Below are positions 18,174-26,755 of a stretch of 64,000 nt of DNA, one piece after another; within the stretch, counting starts at the first letter, position 1; the number at the start of each line of letters is the position of its first letter. This DNA is from Streptomyces sp. NBC_00341 (lineage in GTDB: Bacteria; Actinomycetota; Actinomycetes; Streptomycetales; Streptomycetaceae), in the NCBI RefSeq assembly GCF_041435055.1, contig NZ_CP108002.1:8680001-8744000 (forward strand). The letters run 5' to 3'. Under the pieces are notes generated by a model. The model did no database searches, had not been told where the DNA came from, and worked only from the letters and a program-made list of their open reading frames with translations. Both the position numbers and the translations under genes were made by a program.

Positions 18174-18836
18174 GGAGTGATCCTACGGACGAAGCCGAGC
18201 GTCCCAGCATCCCGTCTTCCACGGACCTCACTGTGAAACGACCTGTGGCACCAGCTGAGCTCGTCGTCGGTTCTTCAGATGGCCCCGTACTACAGGGAGC
18301 CGCGATCATTGCGGGGCAAACCCTAAGTCTCCCTGATCCTCTGGCGGCGACAGAGGGCACTCAGCCCGTTGCCGAGATCCGTCACCTCGGTCCAGTAAGG
18401 AGAGTCGGGACTGCGCTGGGCCTGTCCGTCCGGAACCGCACGCGGTCCGGGCAGGGTCCGTCGGCACCGGCCGCATCGGACCGCGTTATGCCTCCAGCCG
18501 CACACCATTTGGCCGCCAATCGATATCGTATGCCATCGGAAGCGGGCACCCTTGGGTGGATGAGGTTGTCGGATCCACTGACCAGGATCGGCATCTGCCT
18601 GCAGATACATGCCAAGAACCCTACCGTGCCTTGGCTTGAACTAAGTTTCGCCGCCGGTCTTCCGGTTTCATTCGGAACCATGTCAACATGCAGGCAGCTC
18701 AAAGGCGCTCCCCACGCCCGCAAAGCGATGTCGATTCATCGTTTGAGCTTCGGTCGCATGATGTGACGGTGCCGGATTGGCGCCATCTGTGCGGCTTCGA
18801 CCGGTTCTCGCAGCCCCACGATGTCGAGGAGTACAA
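18174..18836. other. 663-base stretch without a supported gene
   Basis: Base composition is lower in G+C than the neighbours in parts (around 18500-18740). Several short open frames exist, one on the minus strand (18323-18610) with a single CxxC, but none has a recognisable family, ribosome site and codon bias together. The region probably holds the promoter of the lyase operon. Confidence 0.4.
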
Positions 18837-19697
18837 ATGATCAAGGCCCTCAAGGTGTCGGCCGCCCTGTGCACAGGCGCCCTGCTGGTTCCCGTTCTGG
18901 TGTCGTACGCGGCAGGAACCGAACCGGAAGGCGCCCCGCTCGCCGGTTCCGCCCCCGCGCGGTCCGCCACTGACACCCCGGAGAACACAGAGAAGCTGAA
19001 GGTGGACTACGAGAACGGAGCCCTGAACTCCGGAGTGGACGGCCTGAGCACGACGCACGCGACGGCGTCGGACGCTTCCGGTGTTGTGCGGCCCGGTTCC
19101 GGGAGCTCGTACGCGGTTCAGCACAAGGTGACGCTCGGCGACGCGGGATACGAGTCCAACGGCGCGCCGCGGAGCGAGAGCGCGACGGATCTGCTCCCCT
19201 CCGGGCAGTTCGACGTCGGTGACGTGCACCGCTATGAGTTCAGCGTGCTGCTCAAGGACTGGAAGACCTACACGCCTGGTGACAGCGACTCGGGCGACAT
19301 CGTCTTCCAGGGCAAGTACGCGGGTGGCAACGTCCCGGCGTTCTACCTCATGGCGAAGCGCAACGAGGTCGCGTTCCGGTCCCCGCACCTGAATCAGCAG
19401 ACCACGGTGGTGCCGGACCTCCGTCCGTACGTGAACAAGTGGATGAGCTTCCGCGTGGACGCGCGATGGACCACCGACGAGACGGGCTACTTCAAGGTCT
19501 CCGTGCGGCTTCCGGGCGAGTCCGGCTACAAGTCCGCTGTCTCGTACGAGAACGTGCGCACGTACCAGCCGGAGAACCCGGCCGAGCACGGCTACATCAA
19601 GTGGGGGCTCTACCGCCCCTCGGAGTCGATCGAGAACGGTGACGTACCCACGCGGATCGTCCAGCACGACGACATTCGCATTCTCGACCTGTCCTGA
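18837..19697 (+). CDS. Secreted polysaccharide lyase-like protein (heparin-lyase-I fold)
   Basis: 286 residues. An N-terminal signal peptide (MIKALKVSAALCTGALLVPVLVSYAAG) directs export. The mature part resembles the Polysacc_lyase/heparin lyase I jelly-roll family: VHRYEFSVLLKDWKTY (about 133-148), then FQGKYAGGNVPAFYLMAKRNEVAFR, LRPYVNKWMSFRVDARWTTDETGYFKVSVRLPGES, and IKWGLYRPS near the end. Such enzymes split uronic-acid polysaccharides by beta-elimination; the polymer here is not known. ATG at 18837 has GAGGAG 6 bases upstream. It is followed after 97 bases by a Tat-exported propeller gene, probably co-transcribed. Confidence 0.75.
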   Translation: MIKALKVSAALCTGALLVPVLVSYAAGTEPEGAPLAGSAPARSATDTPENTEKLKVDYENGALNSGVDGLSTTHATASDASGVVRPGSGSSYAVQHKVTLGDAGYESNGAPRSESATDLLPSGQFDVGDVHRYEFSVLLKDWKTYTPGDSDSGDIVFQGKYAGGNVPAFYLMAKRNEVAFRSPHLNQQTTVVPDLRPYVNKWMSFRVDARWTTDETGYFKVSVRLPGESGYKSAVSYENVRTYQPENPAEHGYIKWGLYRPSESIENGDVPTRIVQHDDIRILDLS

Positions 19698-19794
19698 CGC
19701 GGATCCCAGCAGCTCCAGCAGCTCCTGCAGCCCTTTCGGCAGCTGCATCTCCGCGCCCCGGATCAGCAGACTCAACACCCCCCTTGGAGTACAG

Positions 19795-21816
19795 ATGACC
19801 CATACCCGTTCGCTGAGCAGGCGCCGGCTGATCCAGGCCGGTGGTGCCCTCGGGCTGGCCACCGCCGCCGGATCCCTTGTCGCCCCGCAGGCCGGAGCGG
19901 CAGCCGAGGTGGCGGCCACGACGGAGGTGACGGATCTGGGGCCGGGGCTGGTCCAGTTCTCGCTGATGAGCGGGTTGCTGGTCGGCGACACCGTCTACGT
20001 CGGCTCGCGCAACCTGGCCCCCTCCAGCGTCGTCGGCTTCCATCTGCCGAGCAGGAAGGTGGTGTCCTCCACCGATCTCGACGCGGGGCCGGAGCCCTCG
20101 ATCCAGGCGCTGGCGGCGGACCCCACCGGCCAGTACCTCTACATTGGTGTCCTCGTCAAGTCCGATCAGGGCAAGCCGAATCTCTACCGGTGGGATCTGA
20201 AGACGCCCGACAAGCCCGCCGTGCCCATCGGCAGGACCGAGGACCGCGATATCCGGGACCTGGCCGTCGCCCCCGACGGCACGGTCTTCGCCGTGGGGGG
20301 CGTCCCGGACAAGCCGCCCGTCCTGTGGCAGTACGACCCCACCACAGGTGCTGTGACCAATCTGGGTGCCCCTGATCCCAAGGCGACGCTGGCCAGGGCG
20401 GTCGCGGCCACGGACACCACCGTCTTCTTCGGTGCGGGCAGCGTCCTTTCCGGCGGGAGCGGCGCGAGCAAGGCGTCCCTGTACGCGTTCGACCGCAAGA
20501 GCCGCACGTTCACCTCGATCGTGCCCAAGGAGATGGAGAAGGACCCCAGCCTGCGGGAACTCGCCGTCCAGGACGGGAAGCTGATCGTCGGCACGTCGGG
20601 TGCGGTCGATCCCGCGAAGCTCGCCGTGATCGACCTGGATGACTTTTCCTCCTACAGCGTGGTGAAGACCGAGGGCGCTGTCATCAAGGCGTTCACCTCC
20701 GACGCCGAGCGGATCTACTTCGCCTCAGAGACGGGAGTGGAGGCCTACGCGAAGGCCGACGGGACGATCTCCCACGTTGAGTTCACCGGGCCGGATCTCG
20801 GTGAGATCTGGGGTCTTGACCACGCCGACGGAACGCTTGCTGTCGTCTCGGGCTACGGTTTCGTGGCCGAGATCGATGTGTCGGCCAAGACCTCGGTGAT
20901 CACTGACCTGCACGAGGCGGGAGCCAAGGCCGGACCACAGGCAGGCATGGGGATCGCCGCCGGACACGGGTATGTCTACCTCGGCGGCAACGGCGCCATC
21001 GCACGGCACAACCTCAGGACCGGCGAGGTCGTCAACCTGATGGCACCGGGCGAGGCCAAGGACGCCGAAGTGATCGAAGGCCTCCTGTACACCGGCCAGT
21101 ACAACGCGCAGGGCATCTGGCGATACGACTCCTCCCGGCGCCGGCAGCCGCAGCAGGCGGCGAAGTTCCCCAGCGAGCAGAACCGTCCGCTGGACCTCTC
21201 GTGGGACCCGGACAACAAGCTGCTCCTCGTCGGCGTGCAGTCCGATACCGAGGGTGGCGGCGCCCTGTGGACGTACTCTCCCGGGACCGGAAAGTCGGCG
21301 TCATACGTCAATCCGATCGACGACGTCCAACTCGTACGGGCGGTGGCCAACCGGGACGGCGTCGCCTACCTGGGCGGTGACAACGCAGCCAAGGAGGGAC
21401 CCCGCGCCACCGTCGTCGCCGTCGATCCGGCCACCGGCAAGGAGCGGTGGCGCGTCGACACGGAGCAGCCGGCGGGCGTGGCGGCGCTGGCGGTCCAGGG
21501 CCGGAACCTCTACGGCCTCACCACCAAGGGAGGGCTGTTCGTTATCGACGTGAGGGCGAGGAAGGTGGTGCACACCGCGGACGTCAGCAGTGTCAGCGCG
21601 GGCTTCGCGGCCATGGTCACCAACCGGGGCACGGTCTACGGCGTCTCGGACACCACACTCTTCCGCTTCCATCCGAAGACGTTCGCCGTCACCACGGTCG
21701 TCGCCGACATCAACGGTGCCTGGTACAGCGGCCCGCATGTCAACGTCCACGAGGGCCTGCTCTACACACTCCGCGGTGGCAACCTCGTCGCAGTCGACGA
21801 CAGGCCGTCGCACTGA
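19795..21816 (+). CDS. Tat-exported beta-propeller protein
   Basis: 673 residues. It begins with a twin-arginine signal, SLSRRRLIQAGGALGLATA (about 6-24), ending near LVAPQAGAAA. The rest is a long repeat protein with PQQ/WD-like blades: LYRWDLKT, LWQYDPTTGAV, LYAFDRKSRTF, RYDSSRRRQPQQ, LWTYSPGTGKS, VVAVDPATGKERWRV, LFVIDVRARKV, LFRFHPKTFAV. This suggests seven or more blades, perhaps two propellers. No catalytic motif is recognised. Pairing with the lyase suggests either a second polysaccharide-degrading enzyme (some propeller lyases exist) or a binding protein. The ATG at 19795 has TTGGAG 5 bases upstream. Confidence 0.8.
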   Translation: MTHTRSLSRRRLIQAGGALGLATAAGSLVAPQAGAAAEVAATTEVTDLGPGLVQFSLMSGLLVGDTVYVGSRNLAPSSVVGFHLPSRKVVSSTDLDAGPEPSIQALAADPTGQYLYIGVLVKSDQGKPNLYRWDLKTPDKPAVPIGRTEDRDIRDLAVAPDGTVFAVGGVPDKPPVLWQYDPTTGAVTNLGAPDPKATLARAVAATDTTVFFGAGSVLSGGSGASKASLYAFDRKSRTFTSIVPKEMEKDPSLRELAVQDGKLIVGTSGAVDPAKLAVIDLDDFSSYSVVKTEGAVIKAFTSDAERIYFASETGVEAYAKADGTISHVEFTGPDLGEIWGLDHADGTLAVVSGYGFVAEIDVSAKTSVITDLHEAGAKAGPQAGMGIAAGHGYVYLGGNGAIARHNLRTGEVVNLMAPGEAKDAEVIEGLLYTGQYNAQGIWRYDSSRRRQPQQAAKFPSEQNRPLDLSWDPDNKLLLVGVQSDTEGGGALWTYSPGTGKSASYVNPIDDVQLVRAVANRDGVAYLGGDNAAKEGPRATVVAVDPATGKERWRVDTEQPAGVAALAVQGRNLYGLTTKGGLFVIDVRARKVVHTADVSSVSAGFAAMVTNRGTVYGVSDTTLFRFHPKTFAVTTVVADINGAWYSGPHVNVHEGLLYTLRGGNLVAVDDRPSH

Positions 21817-21890
21817 CCCTGCCACGGGTTCGCCGATCCGGCTCGGACGCGGGTCGCGGCTCCGGGAGGAGGTGTTCGCAGTGACGTCCC

Positions 21891-22420
21891 GTCTGGCAGG
21901 GGCTGCAGCAGATCGTGCGCCGGGGCAGCACCAACGCGGTGCGCTTTCGGCGCGCGATGACGCTGCTGGCCTCGGCCGGCGGGAATCGGGTGCCGGTGAT
22001 CGCCCGGCTGATGGCGGCCGACGAGAACACCGTGCGTGAGTGATCCACCGGTTCAACGAGATCGGCCTGGCCTGCCTGGACCCGCGGTGGGCGGGAGGCC
22101 GTCCCCGCCTGCTCAGTGAGGACGACGAGGACTTCGTCGTCCAGATGGCCACCACCCGCCCCACCAAGCTCGCCCGGCCTTTCAACTCGCTGGTCGCTAC
22201 GCAAACTCGTCGCCTACCTGCGTACAGTCCACGGCCGAGTGATCCATCCGTATCGGCCGCGAGGCATTACGCGGCCTGTTCGCCCGCCGTGGAGCCACCT
22301 TCCAGCGCACCAGGACCTGGAAGGAATCCACCGGCCCGGACCGCGAGGCGAAGCTGGAACGGATCGAGCACGTCCTGGACCGCTTCCCCGACCGCGTCTT
22401 CGCAGACCCGGAGCCCCGAA
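21891..22420 (+). pseudogene. IS630-family transposase remnant
   Basis: Fragments of the N-terminal half of an IS630 transposase occur in changing frames. The first is LQQIVRRGSTNAVRFRRAMT then ASAGGNRVPVIARLMAADENTVR, ended by a stop. Then come VIHRFNEIGLACLDPRWAGG with RPRLL, RWSLRKLVAYLRTVHGRVI, and IGREALRGLFARRGATFQRT with RTWKESTGPDREAKLERI. At least three frameshifts are needed to join them, and the DDE catalytic half is missing. No clear terminal repeats were found. Confidence 0.75.
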
Positions 22421-22461
22421 CGGGGCCGGTTCAGAAGAGGACGGCGCCAGAGAGGAATGAC

Positions 22462-22839
22462 TCAGGAGGCGGACGGCTCGATCTCCCCCGCGAAGACGAT
22501 GACCTGGTCGATGAGGCTCCGCCGCAGATGGACGACGTCCGTTCCCGCCAGGCGGGGGCCTCCATCCGGCGTCGTGAAGACCCACTGGTACCGGGCCCAC
22601 TCGTCCGGCATGTCCACCGCCGAACAGCGCACCATCGTGCCGGTCCCCGCGGGGTGGCGCCGGATGTCCAGCACGAACCGCTCGACCGCCTCGATCCCCT
22701 CACTGCGGCCCAACGGTCCCCAGAAGACCACGTCCGAGGTGAGGGCCTGGGAGAGCAGCGCAGTCACATAGCTGTCGTCCGATGCGTTGAACGCGGAGAT
22801 GAACGTGTCGATCGCGGATCGCGCCGTCTCTTCCTGCAT
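22462..22839 (-). CDS. SnoaL-like / NTF2-fold protein
   Basis: 125 residues with the NTF2-like cone fold pattern: an N-terminal helix ARSAIDTFISAFNASDDSYVTALL, LTSDVVFWGPLGRSEGIEAVERFVLDI (about 33-59), then strands MVRCSAVDMPDEWARYQWVF and GTDVVHLRRSLIDQVIVFAGE. These small proteins are isomerases, cyclases or ligand binders; the sequence does not tell which. The ATG at 22839 is the first in frame. It stands alone between the IS630 remnant and a hypothetical gene. Confidence 0.7.
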   Translation of the reverse strand: MQEETARSAIDTFISAFNASDDSYVTALLSQALTSDVVFWGPLGRSEGIEAVERFVLDIRRHPAGTGTMVRCSAVDMPDEWARYQWVFTTPDGGPRLAGTDVVHLRRSLIDQVIVFAGEIEPSAS

Positions 22840-22923
22840 GCACCAGTAATACCACCCGCCTCGCGGACCGCGCTCGTCCCGTGAGCCGTCTCCCGACCAC
22901 GGTGAACCAACCCGGTCACAGCA

Positions 22924-23295
22924 CTAGGCAGGTAGACCCCAGACGGCGTCCGACCGGTTGACGATCTTTCGAAGTTCGCGGGCGCCACGTGGCGGCAGAG
23001 CCTGCATCACCGTGTCGAGGAGAGCTCGGGCCTCGAGAGGGTCCCCGCAGCAGTACCAGTGCACGTTGCCGCACTCGTAGTCGTGCCACAGAGCACGTTC
23101 TGTCTGGTGGACGTAGTCCTTCCACAGGGCCACAGCCGTGCTGACGTCGCCCGGCCGCAGATAGTTCCGGGTGCGCTCGAGCTCGATGATCTCGGACAGG
23201 GCACGCAAGGACAGCCCGTCGATGACGGGCCGCGCACCCGTTGTCCGGTGGTCGCCGGCGGTGGCACGGCCCCGCCCTGGCCGCCTACGCGGCAT
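22924..23295 (-). CDS. Hypothetical Cys/Trp-rich protein
   Basis: 123 residues, not recognised. After a basic N-terminus (MPRRRPGRGRA) it has a helical stretch LRALSEIIELERTRNYLRPGDVSTAVALWKDY, then HDYECGNVHWYCCGDPLEARALLDTVMQALPPRGARELRKIVNRSDAVW. The C...W..CC group could bind a metal. AAAGG lies upstream of the ATG at 23295. Codon bias fits a real Streptomyces gene. Function unknown. Confidence 0.55.
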   Translation of the reverse strand: MPRRRPGRGRATAGDHRTTGARPVIDGLSLRALSEIIELERTRNYLRPGDVSTAVALWKDYVHQTERALWHDYECGNVHWYCCGDPLEARALLDTVMQALPPRGARELRKIVNRSDAVWGLPA

Positions 23296-23617
23296 GGACC
23301 TTTCGGTTCGTCGTCATGCGGTACATGGTGCCACGGCCGCGAACGGAATCTCGAACGGATTTCGCCCCCAGGCACTCGCCTGCACACCTCGGTCCTGAGG
23401 GCGTAGCGGTGTCGTTGGTATCGCTCCGGAGGGACGACTCACGACGACTTGCGGCGAAATGGGTCCGGTCTCCGGGCGAAGTCGTCAGCGGCCGAGCGTT
23501 TCGGCTGCGGTGCTGATGACCATTCATATTCTGTGCTCATGGTCTTGGCGAACATTGTTGGGCGGGCGCAGACCATCTGTTTTCGGAAGGCCAACCCAAA
23601 AAGAGGAGCGTGGAGGG
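23296..23617. other. Leader region of the amine oxidase gene
   Basis: 322 bases without a supported gene and with lower G+C from about 23510. AGGAG at 23604-23608 serves the TTG start at 23618. No clear operator repeats were seen. Confidence 0.4.
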
Positions 23618-25180
23618 TTGTTCGATCGATGTTTTGCGTTTCCGGATGAATTACGTGTGGCTGAGCGGTCCTACCCAGCGCGTGTCGGAATCATCGGCGG
23701 CGGGCTGGCGGGGCTGGTTTCGGCCTATGAACTCCAGCGGCGTGGGGTGGACGCCGTGATCTATGAACGAGCCGGACGCCCCGGGGGACGGGTCCGCACG
23801 CACCGGTTCTGGGACGGCACATACGCCGATGTGGGCGCGATGCGCATCCCGGGGAACCACGAATGCGTGCTCCACTACGTGCGGGAGTTCGGGCTGCAGA
23901 CCCGCCCCTTCATCAACCTGAATCCGGACGGCTATTACCATCTGCGTGGCCGGCGGGTGCGTTTGAGCCAAGTGCAGCAACTTTATTCGGCCTACGGTAT
24001 CGATGCCACAGGCCGGGACGGACCGAGAGCGTGGTTGGACAGCGTGCTGCGTACCGCGTGGGACGCGCTCTCTCCCGCACAGCAGCTGAGCGTCCTGGAA
24101 GGCGACTGGCAGGACGCCGCCCTGGACGAGTTGATGTCGACCTCCTTGTGGCAGTTCGCACGCCGGGAATTCTCCCAGGACGCCTGGGACCTGCTCGGGC
24201 ACACCAGCGGACTGGTCCACTACGAGCACGCCTCCCTCCTTGAAGTGCTCGTCGACTACTTCGGTCTCTTCCACGCCGCACCCCTCGAAATCAAGGGCGG
24301 GATGGATACGCTGATCCGCGAGTTCGTGCGCCGCCTGAGGCCGGGCACGCTCCGCCTGTCCACGCGTATCGACGCCGTACACCTGTTCTCCGACACGGCA
24401 CGGATCAGCGGTCAGTGCGTGGGCCGACCTGTCGACGAGTCATACGACGCCGTGATGGCCTGCGTCCCGCTGACCACGCTCGACCAGATCGCCATCACCC
24501 CGGAGCTGCCCCACCGGCAGGCACAAGCGGTCCGCAGTCTCACCTACGCGAGCAGCACCAAGACCCTGGTGCACCTGCGCCGGCGAAGCTGGGAGATCAA
24601 CGACGGCATCTACGGTGGCGGGAGTTTCACCGACCTCCCCATTCAGCAGTGCTGGTACCCGTCGGACAACGCCCGTGCTTCCCCCGTCGCCGGTGTGCCC
24701 TCGTCCCAGCGGCTGACCGCCCGGAGCACCGAGCTCTCACACGAGCCAGGGGTACTCACGGGCGCCTACCTCTGGGGCCCGCACGCGCGGCGCTTCACCA
24801 CGTTGACGCCGGCGGACCGCGACCGGATCGTGATGCGAAGCCTGGAACAGCTGCATCCGGGCATCTGCGACGACATCGACGACATCCTGCACTGGGACTG
24901 GGACAACCAGCCCGGTATGAGCGGCGGGTCCTTCGCCTATCTCGCTCCGGGCGAGCACACGAGATACCTCGGCGGCCTCGCGACGCCGCACCCGGCGAGC
25001 AACCCCCGCCTCTTCTTCGCGGGCGAGCACCTCTCGGCCGCCCACGCGTGGATGCAGGGCGCCGCCCAGTCCGCGCTGCACACAGTCGGCCGCTTGCTCG
25101 ATCGCCTGTCCACCACCGAGGCAGGGCTGGACGCGCACCGGGAAGAGGAAGCCCTCATCAGACAAGGAGCGACGTCATGA
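23618..25180 (+). CDS. FAD-dependent L-amino-acid/amine oxidase
   Basis: Flavin amine oxidases remove hydrides from an amine or amino acid to give an imine that hydrolyses to the oxo compound. About 520 residues. FAD-binding dinucleotide motif GIIGGGLAGLVSAYELQRRG near the N-terminus, GGRVRTHRF, a substrate-domain stretch with GGMDTLIREFVRRL, and the C-terminal FAD motif LFFAGEHLSAAHAWMQGA in the place typical of L-amino-acid oxidases. The TTG at 23618 is chosen because AGGAG lies 9 bases upstream; a GTG at 23657, closer to the fold, lacks a ribosome site. No signal peptide is seen, so it is cytoplasmic. The stop overlaps the next ATG by 4 bases, so it is coupled to the ligase-like gene. Confidence 0.82.
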   Translation: MFDRCFAFPDELRVAERSYPARVGIIGGGLAGLVSAYELQRRGVDAVIYERAGRPGGRVRTHRFWDGTYADVGAMRIPGNHECVLHYVREFGLQTRPFINLNPDGYYHLRGRRVRLSQVQQLYSAYGIDATGRDGPRAWLDSVLRTAWDALSPAQQLSVLEGDWQDAALDELMSTSLWQFARREFSQDAWDLLGHTSGLVHYEHASLLEVLVDYFGLFHAAPLEIKGGMDTLIREFVRRLRPGTLRLSTRIDAVHLFSDTARISGQCVGRPVDESYDAVMACVPLTTLDQIAITPELPHRQAQAVRSLTYASSTKTLVHLRRRSWEINDGIYGGGSFTDLPIQQCWYPSDNARASPVAGVPSSQRLTARSTELSHEPGVLTGAYLWGPHARRFTTLTPADRDRIVMRSLEQLHPGICDDIDDILHWDWDNQPGMSGGSFAYLAPGEHTRYLGGLATPHPASNPRLFFAGEHLSAAHAWMQGAAQSALHTVGRLLDRLSTTEAGLDAHREEEALIRQGATS

Positions 25181-26562
25181 GCACGCAGGACCAGCAGAAC
25201 AGCCGCGGCCGTCCGCCTCTGCACATCCCGGACCTCCACAAGGCCTTCCTCGCCCCTCCGGGCACACGCGAGCGCATCGGCCTCGAAGTCGAGGCAGGTG
25301 TGCTGGACGAGACGACCGGTCTCGCCGCTCCGTACGACGGGCCACACGGCATGGCCGCCCTCCTGCAGCAGGTAGTACAGAAGTGGGGCGGTTCACCACA
25401 GAGGGCCGGGGACGTCCTGACGGGAGCTCACCTCCCGGACGGGACGAAACTGACGCTCGAACACGGCGGCCAGCTCGAGTACTCATCGTCTCCCACGGAC
25501 AACCTCGTCACGCTCGTGACGGCCATGCGCCGCACCATGGAAGACCTGGCCGGCCTCGCCCAGCAGCACGGACTGGCCGTCGTCCCCGGCGGGAACCTCC
25601 CTTTCAACCAGGTCGACACCGCCACCTGGGTCCCCACCGTGCGCGGCGGAGTCATGCGAACGTACTTCGCCGGACTCGGCCCGGAAGGCGAGGGGGCACC
25701 GCACATCATGAAGCTGTCGACCTCGACCCAGACCACCCTGGACTACCTCTCCGAGGACGACCTGGCCTCGAAGCTCCGCGTCCAGGTCGCCGCCTCGCCC
25801 GTCGTCGCCGCGCTGCTCGTCAACTCGCCGCTGTACGCGGGACAACTGGACGGGGTCCTCTCCCACCGCTGCCGCGACTGGCTCCGTATGGACCCCAGGC
25901 GCGTCGGTTCCCCGGGCCCCGCACTGCGGACCCCGCTCACGGCGGAGGCCCTCACCGACTGGGCACTGGGCCTGCCCATGATCTACCGCCACGGCCCCAG
26001 CGGCTACCGCCTTGCCGGCCCCCAGACATTCGCACACCACCTCCGCGAGGGCTTCGACGACGGCACCGCTCCGGACTGGGACGACTGGCTCTCCCACCTC
26101 GACCAGGTCTATACCACCGTCCGGGTCCGTCGGACCCTGGAGACCCGCGCGCCGGACGGCCCGCCGTACCCGCACATTCCCGCGGTCCCGGCCCTGTGGA
26201 CCGGACTGACGTATCACCCGCCTTCGCGTGCGGCCGCCTGGGAGCTTCTCCGGCACTACACGCCCGAGGAGGGCAACGCCGCGCAGCGCGCCTTGCCCAC
26301 GGACGGACTGGCCACCCGGCTGGGCGGAGACACCGTCCGCGACCTGGCGGGCCACCTGCTCACCCTGGCGCGCACGGGTCTGCGGGCCCGCGTCCAAGCC
26401 GGGCTCGAACAACCAGAGGTGCTCGCCTACCTCGACCCGCTCGACGAGATCCTGGACACGAACGAAACGTTTGCCGAGCAGACCGCACGCCACTGGCAGA
26501 CCACCTACCGCAACGACCCCGCCCGCTACATCGCGGCACATCGAATCCCACCCGCCACCTGA
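25177..26562 (+). CDS. Glutamate-cysteine-ligase-family (GCS2/EgtA-like) enzyme
   Basis: 461 residues. The GCS2 family joins a carboxylate to an amine using ATP. Visible signs are RIGLEVEAGVLD (about 31-42), the nucleotide/metal motif KLTLEHGGQLEYSSSPTDNL (about 89-108), AVVPGGNLPFNQ, and HIMKLSTSTQTTLDY (about 176-190), equivalent to the Q-containing acceptor strand of EgtA and plant GCS. The real substrates are not predictable; glutamate is usual in the family. AAGGAG lies 7 bases upstream of ATG 25177, which overlaps the oxidase stop. A tightly coupled oxidase-ligase pair with no further pathway genes nearby is unusual. Confidence 0.8.
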   Translation: MSTQDQQNSRGRPPLHIPDLHKAFLAPPGTRERIGLEVEAGVLDETTGLAAPYDGPHGMAALLQQVVQKWGGSPQRAGDVLTGAHLPDGTKLTLEHGGQLEYSSSPTDNLVTLVTAMRRTMEDLAGLAQQHGLAVVPGGNLPFNQVDTATWVPTVRGGVMRTYFAGLGPEGEGAPHIMKLSTSTQTTLDYLSEDDLASKLRVQVAASPVVAALLVNSPLYAGQLDGVLSHRCRDWLRMDPRRVGSPGPALRTPLTAEALTDWALGLPMIYRHGPSGYRLAGPQTFAHHLREGFDDGTAPDWDDWLSHLDQVYTTVRVRRTLETRAPDGPPYPHIPAVPALWTGLTYHPPSRAAAWELLRHYTPEEGNAAQRALPTDGLATRLGGDTVRDLAGHLLTLARTGLRARVQAGLEQPEVLAYLDPLDEILDTNETFAEQTARHWQTTYRNDPARYIAAHRIPPAT

Positions 26563-26755
26563 CGCGGAGCAGCGCATCGCCCGGCGGAACGGCCGGGCGG
26601 GACCACGCGTCGTTCACGCCGGCGCCGGGTGGGCCGGCAGGCCTTCCACCCGTGGACCGGAACGGGGCGGGGGAGCGGGACCGTCGTGCATCACCCCCGT
26701 AACAAAGTGATCCACTTCCTTGTGCGGGCCGCCTCCATGCCCGTGAAGTGGGCTG

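Noticed and set aside
18233..18766. Plus-strand frame of 177 codons before the lyase gene
   Set aside because: No ribosome site, weak third-position bias, no similarity I can recognise.
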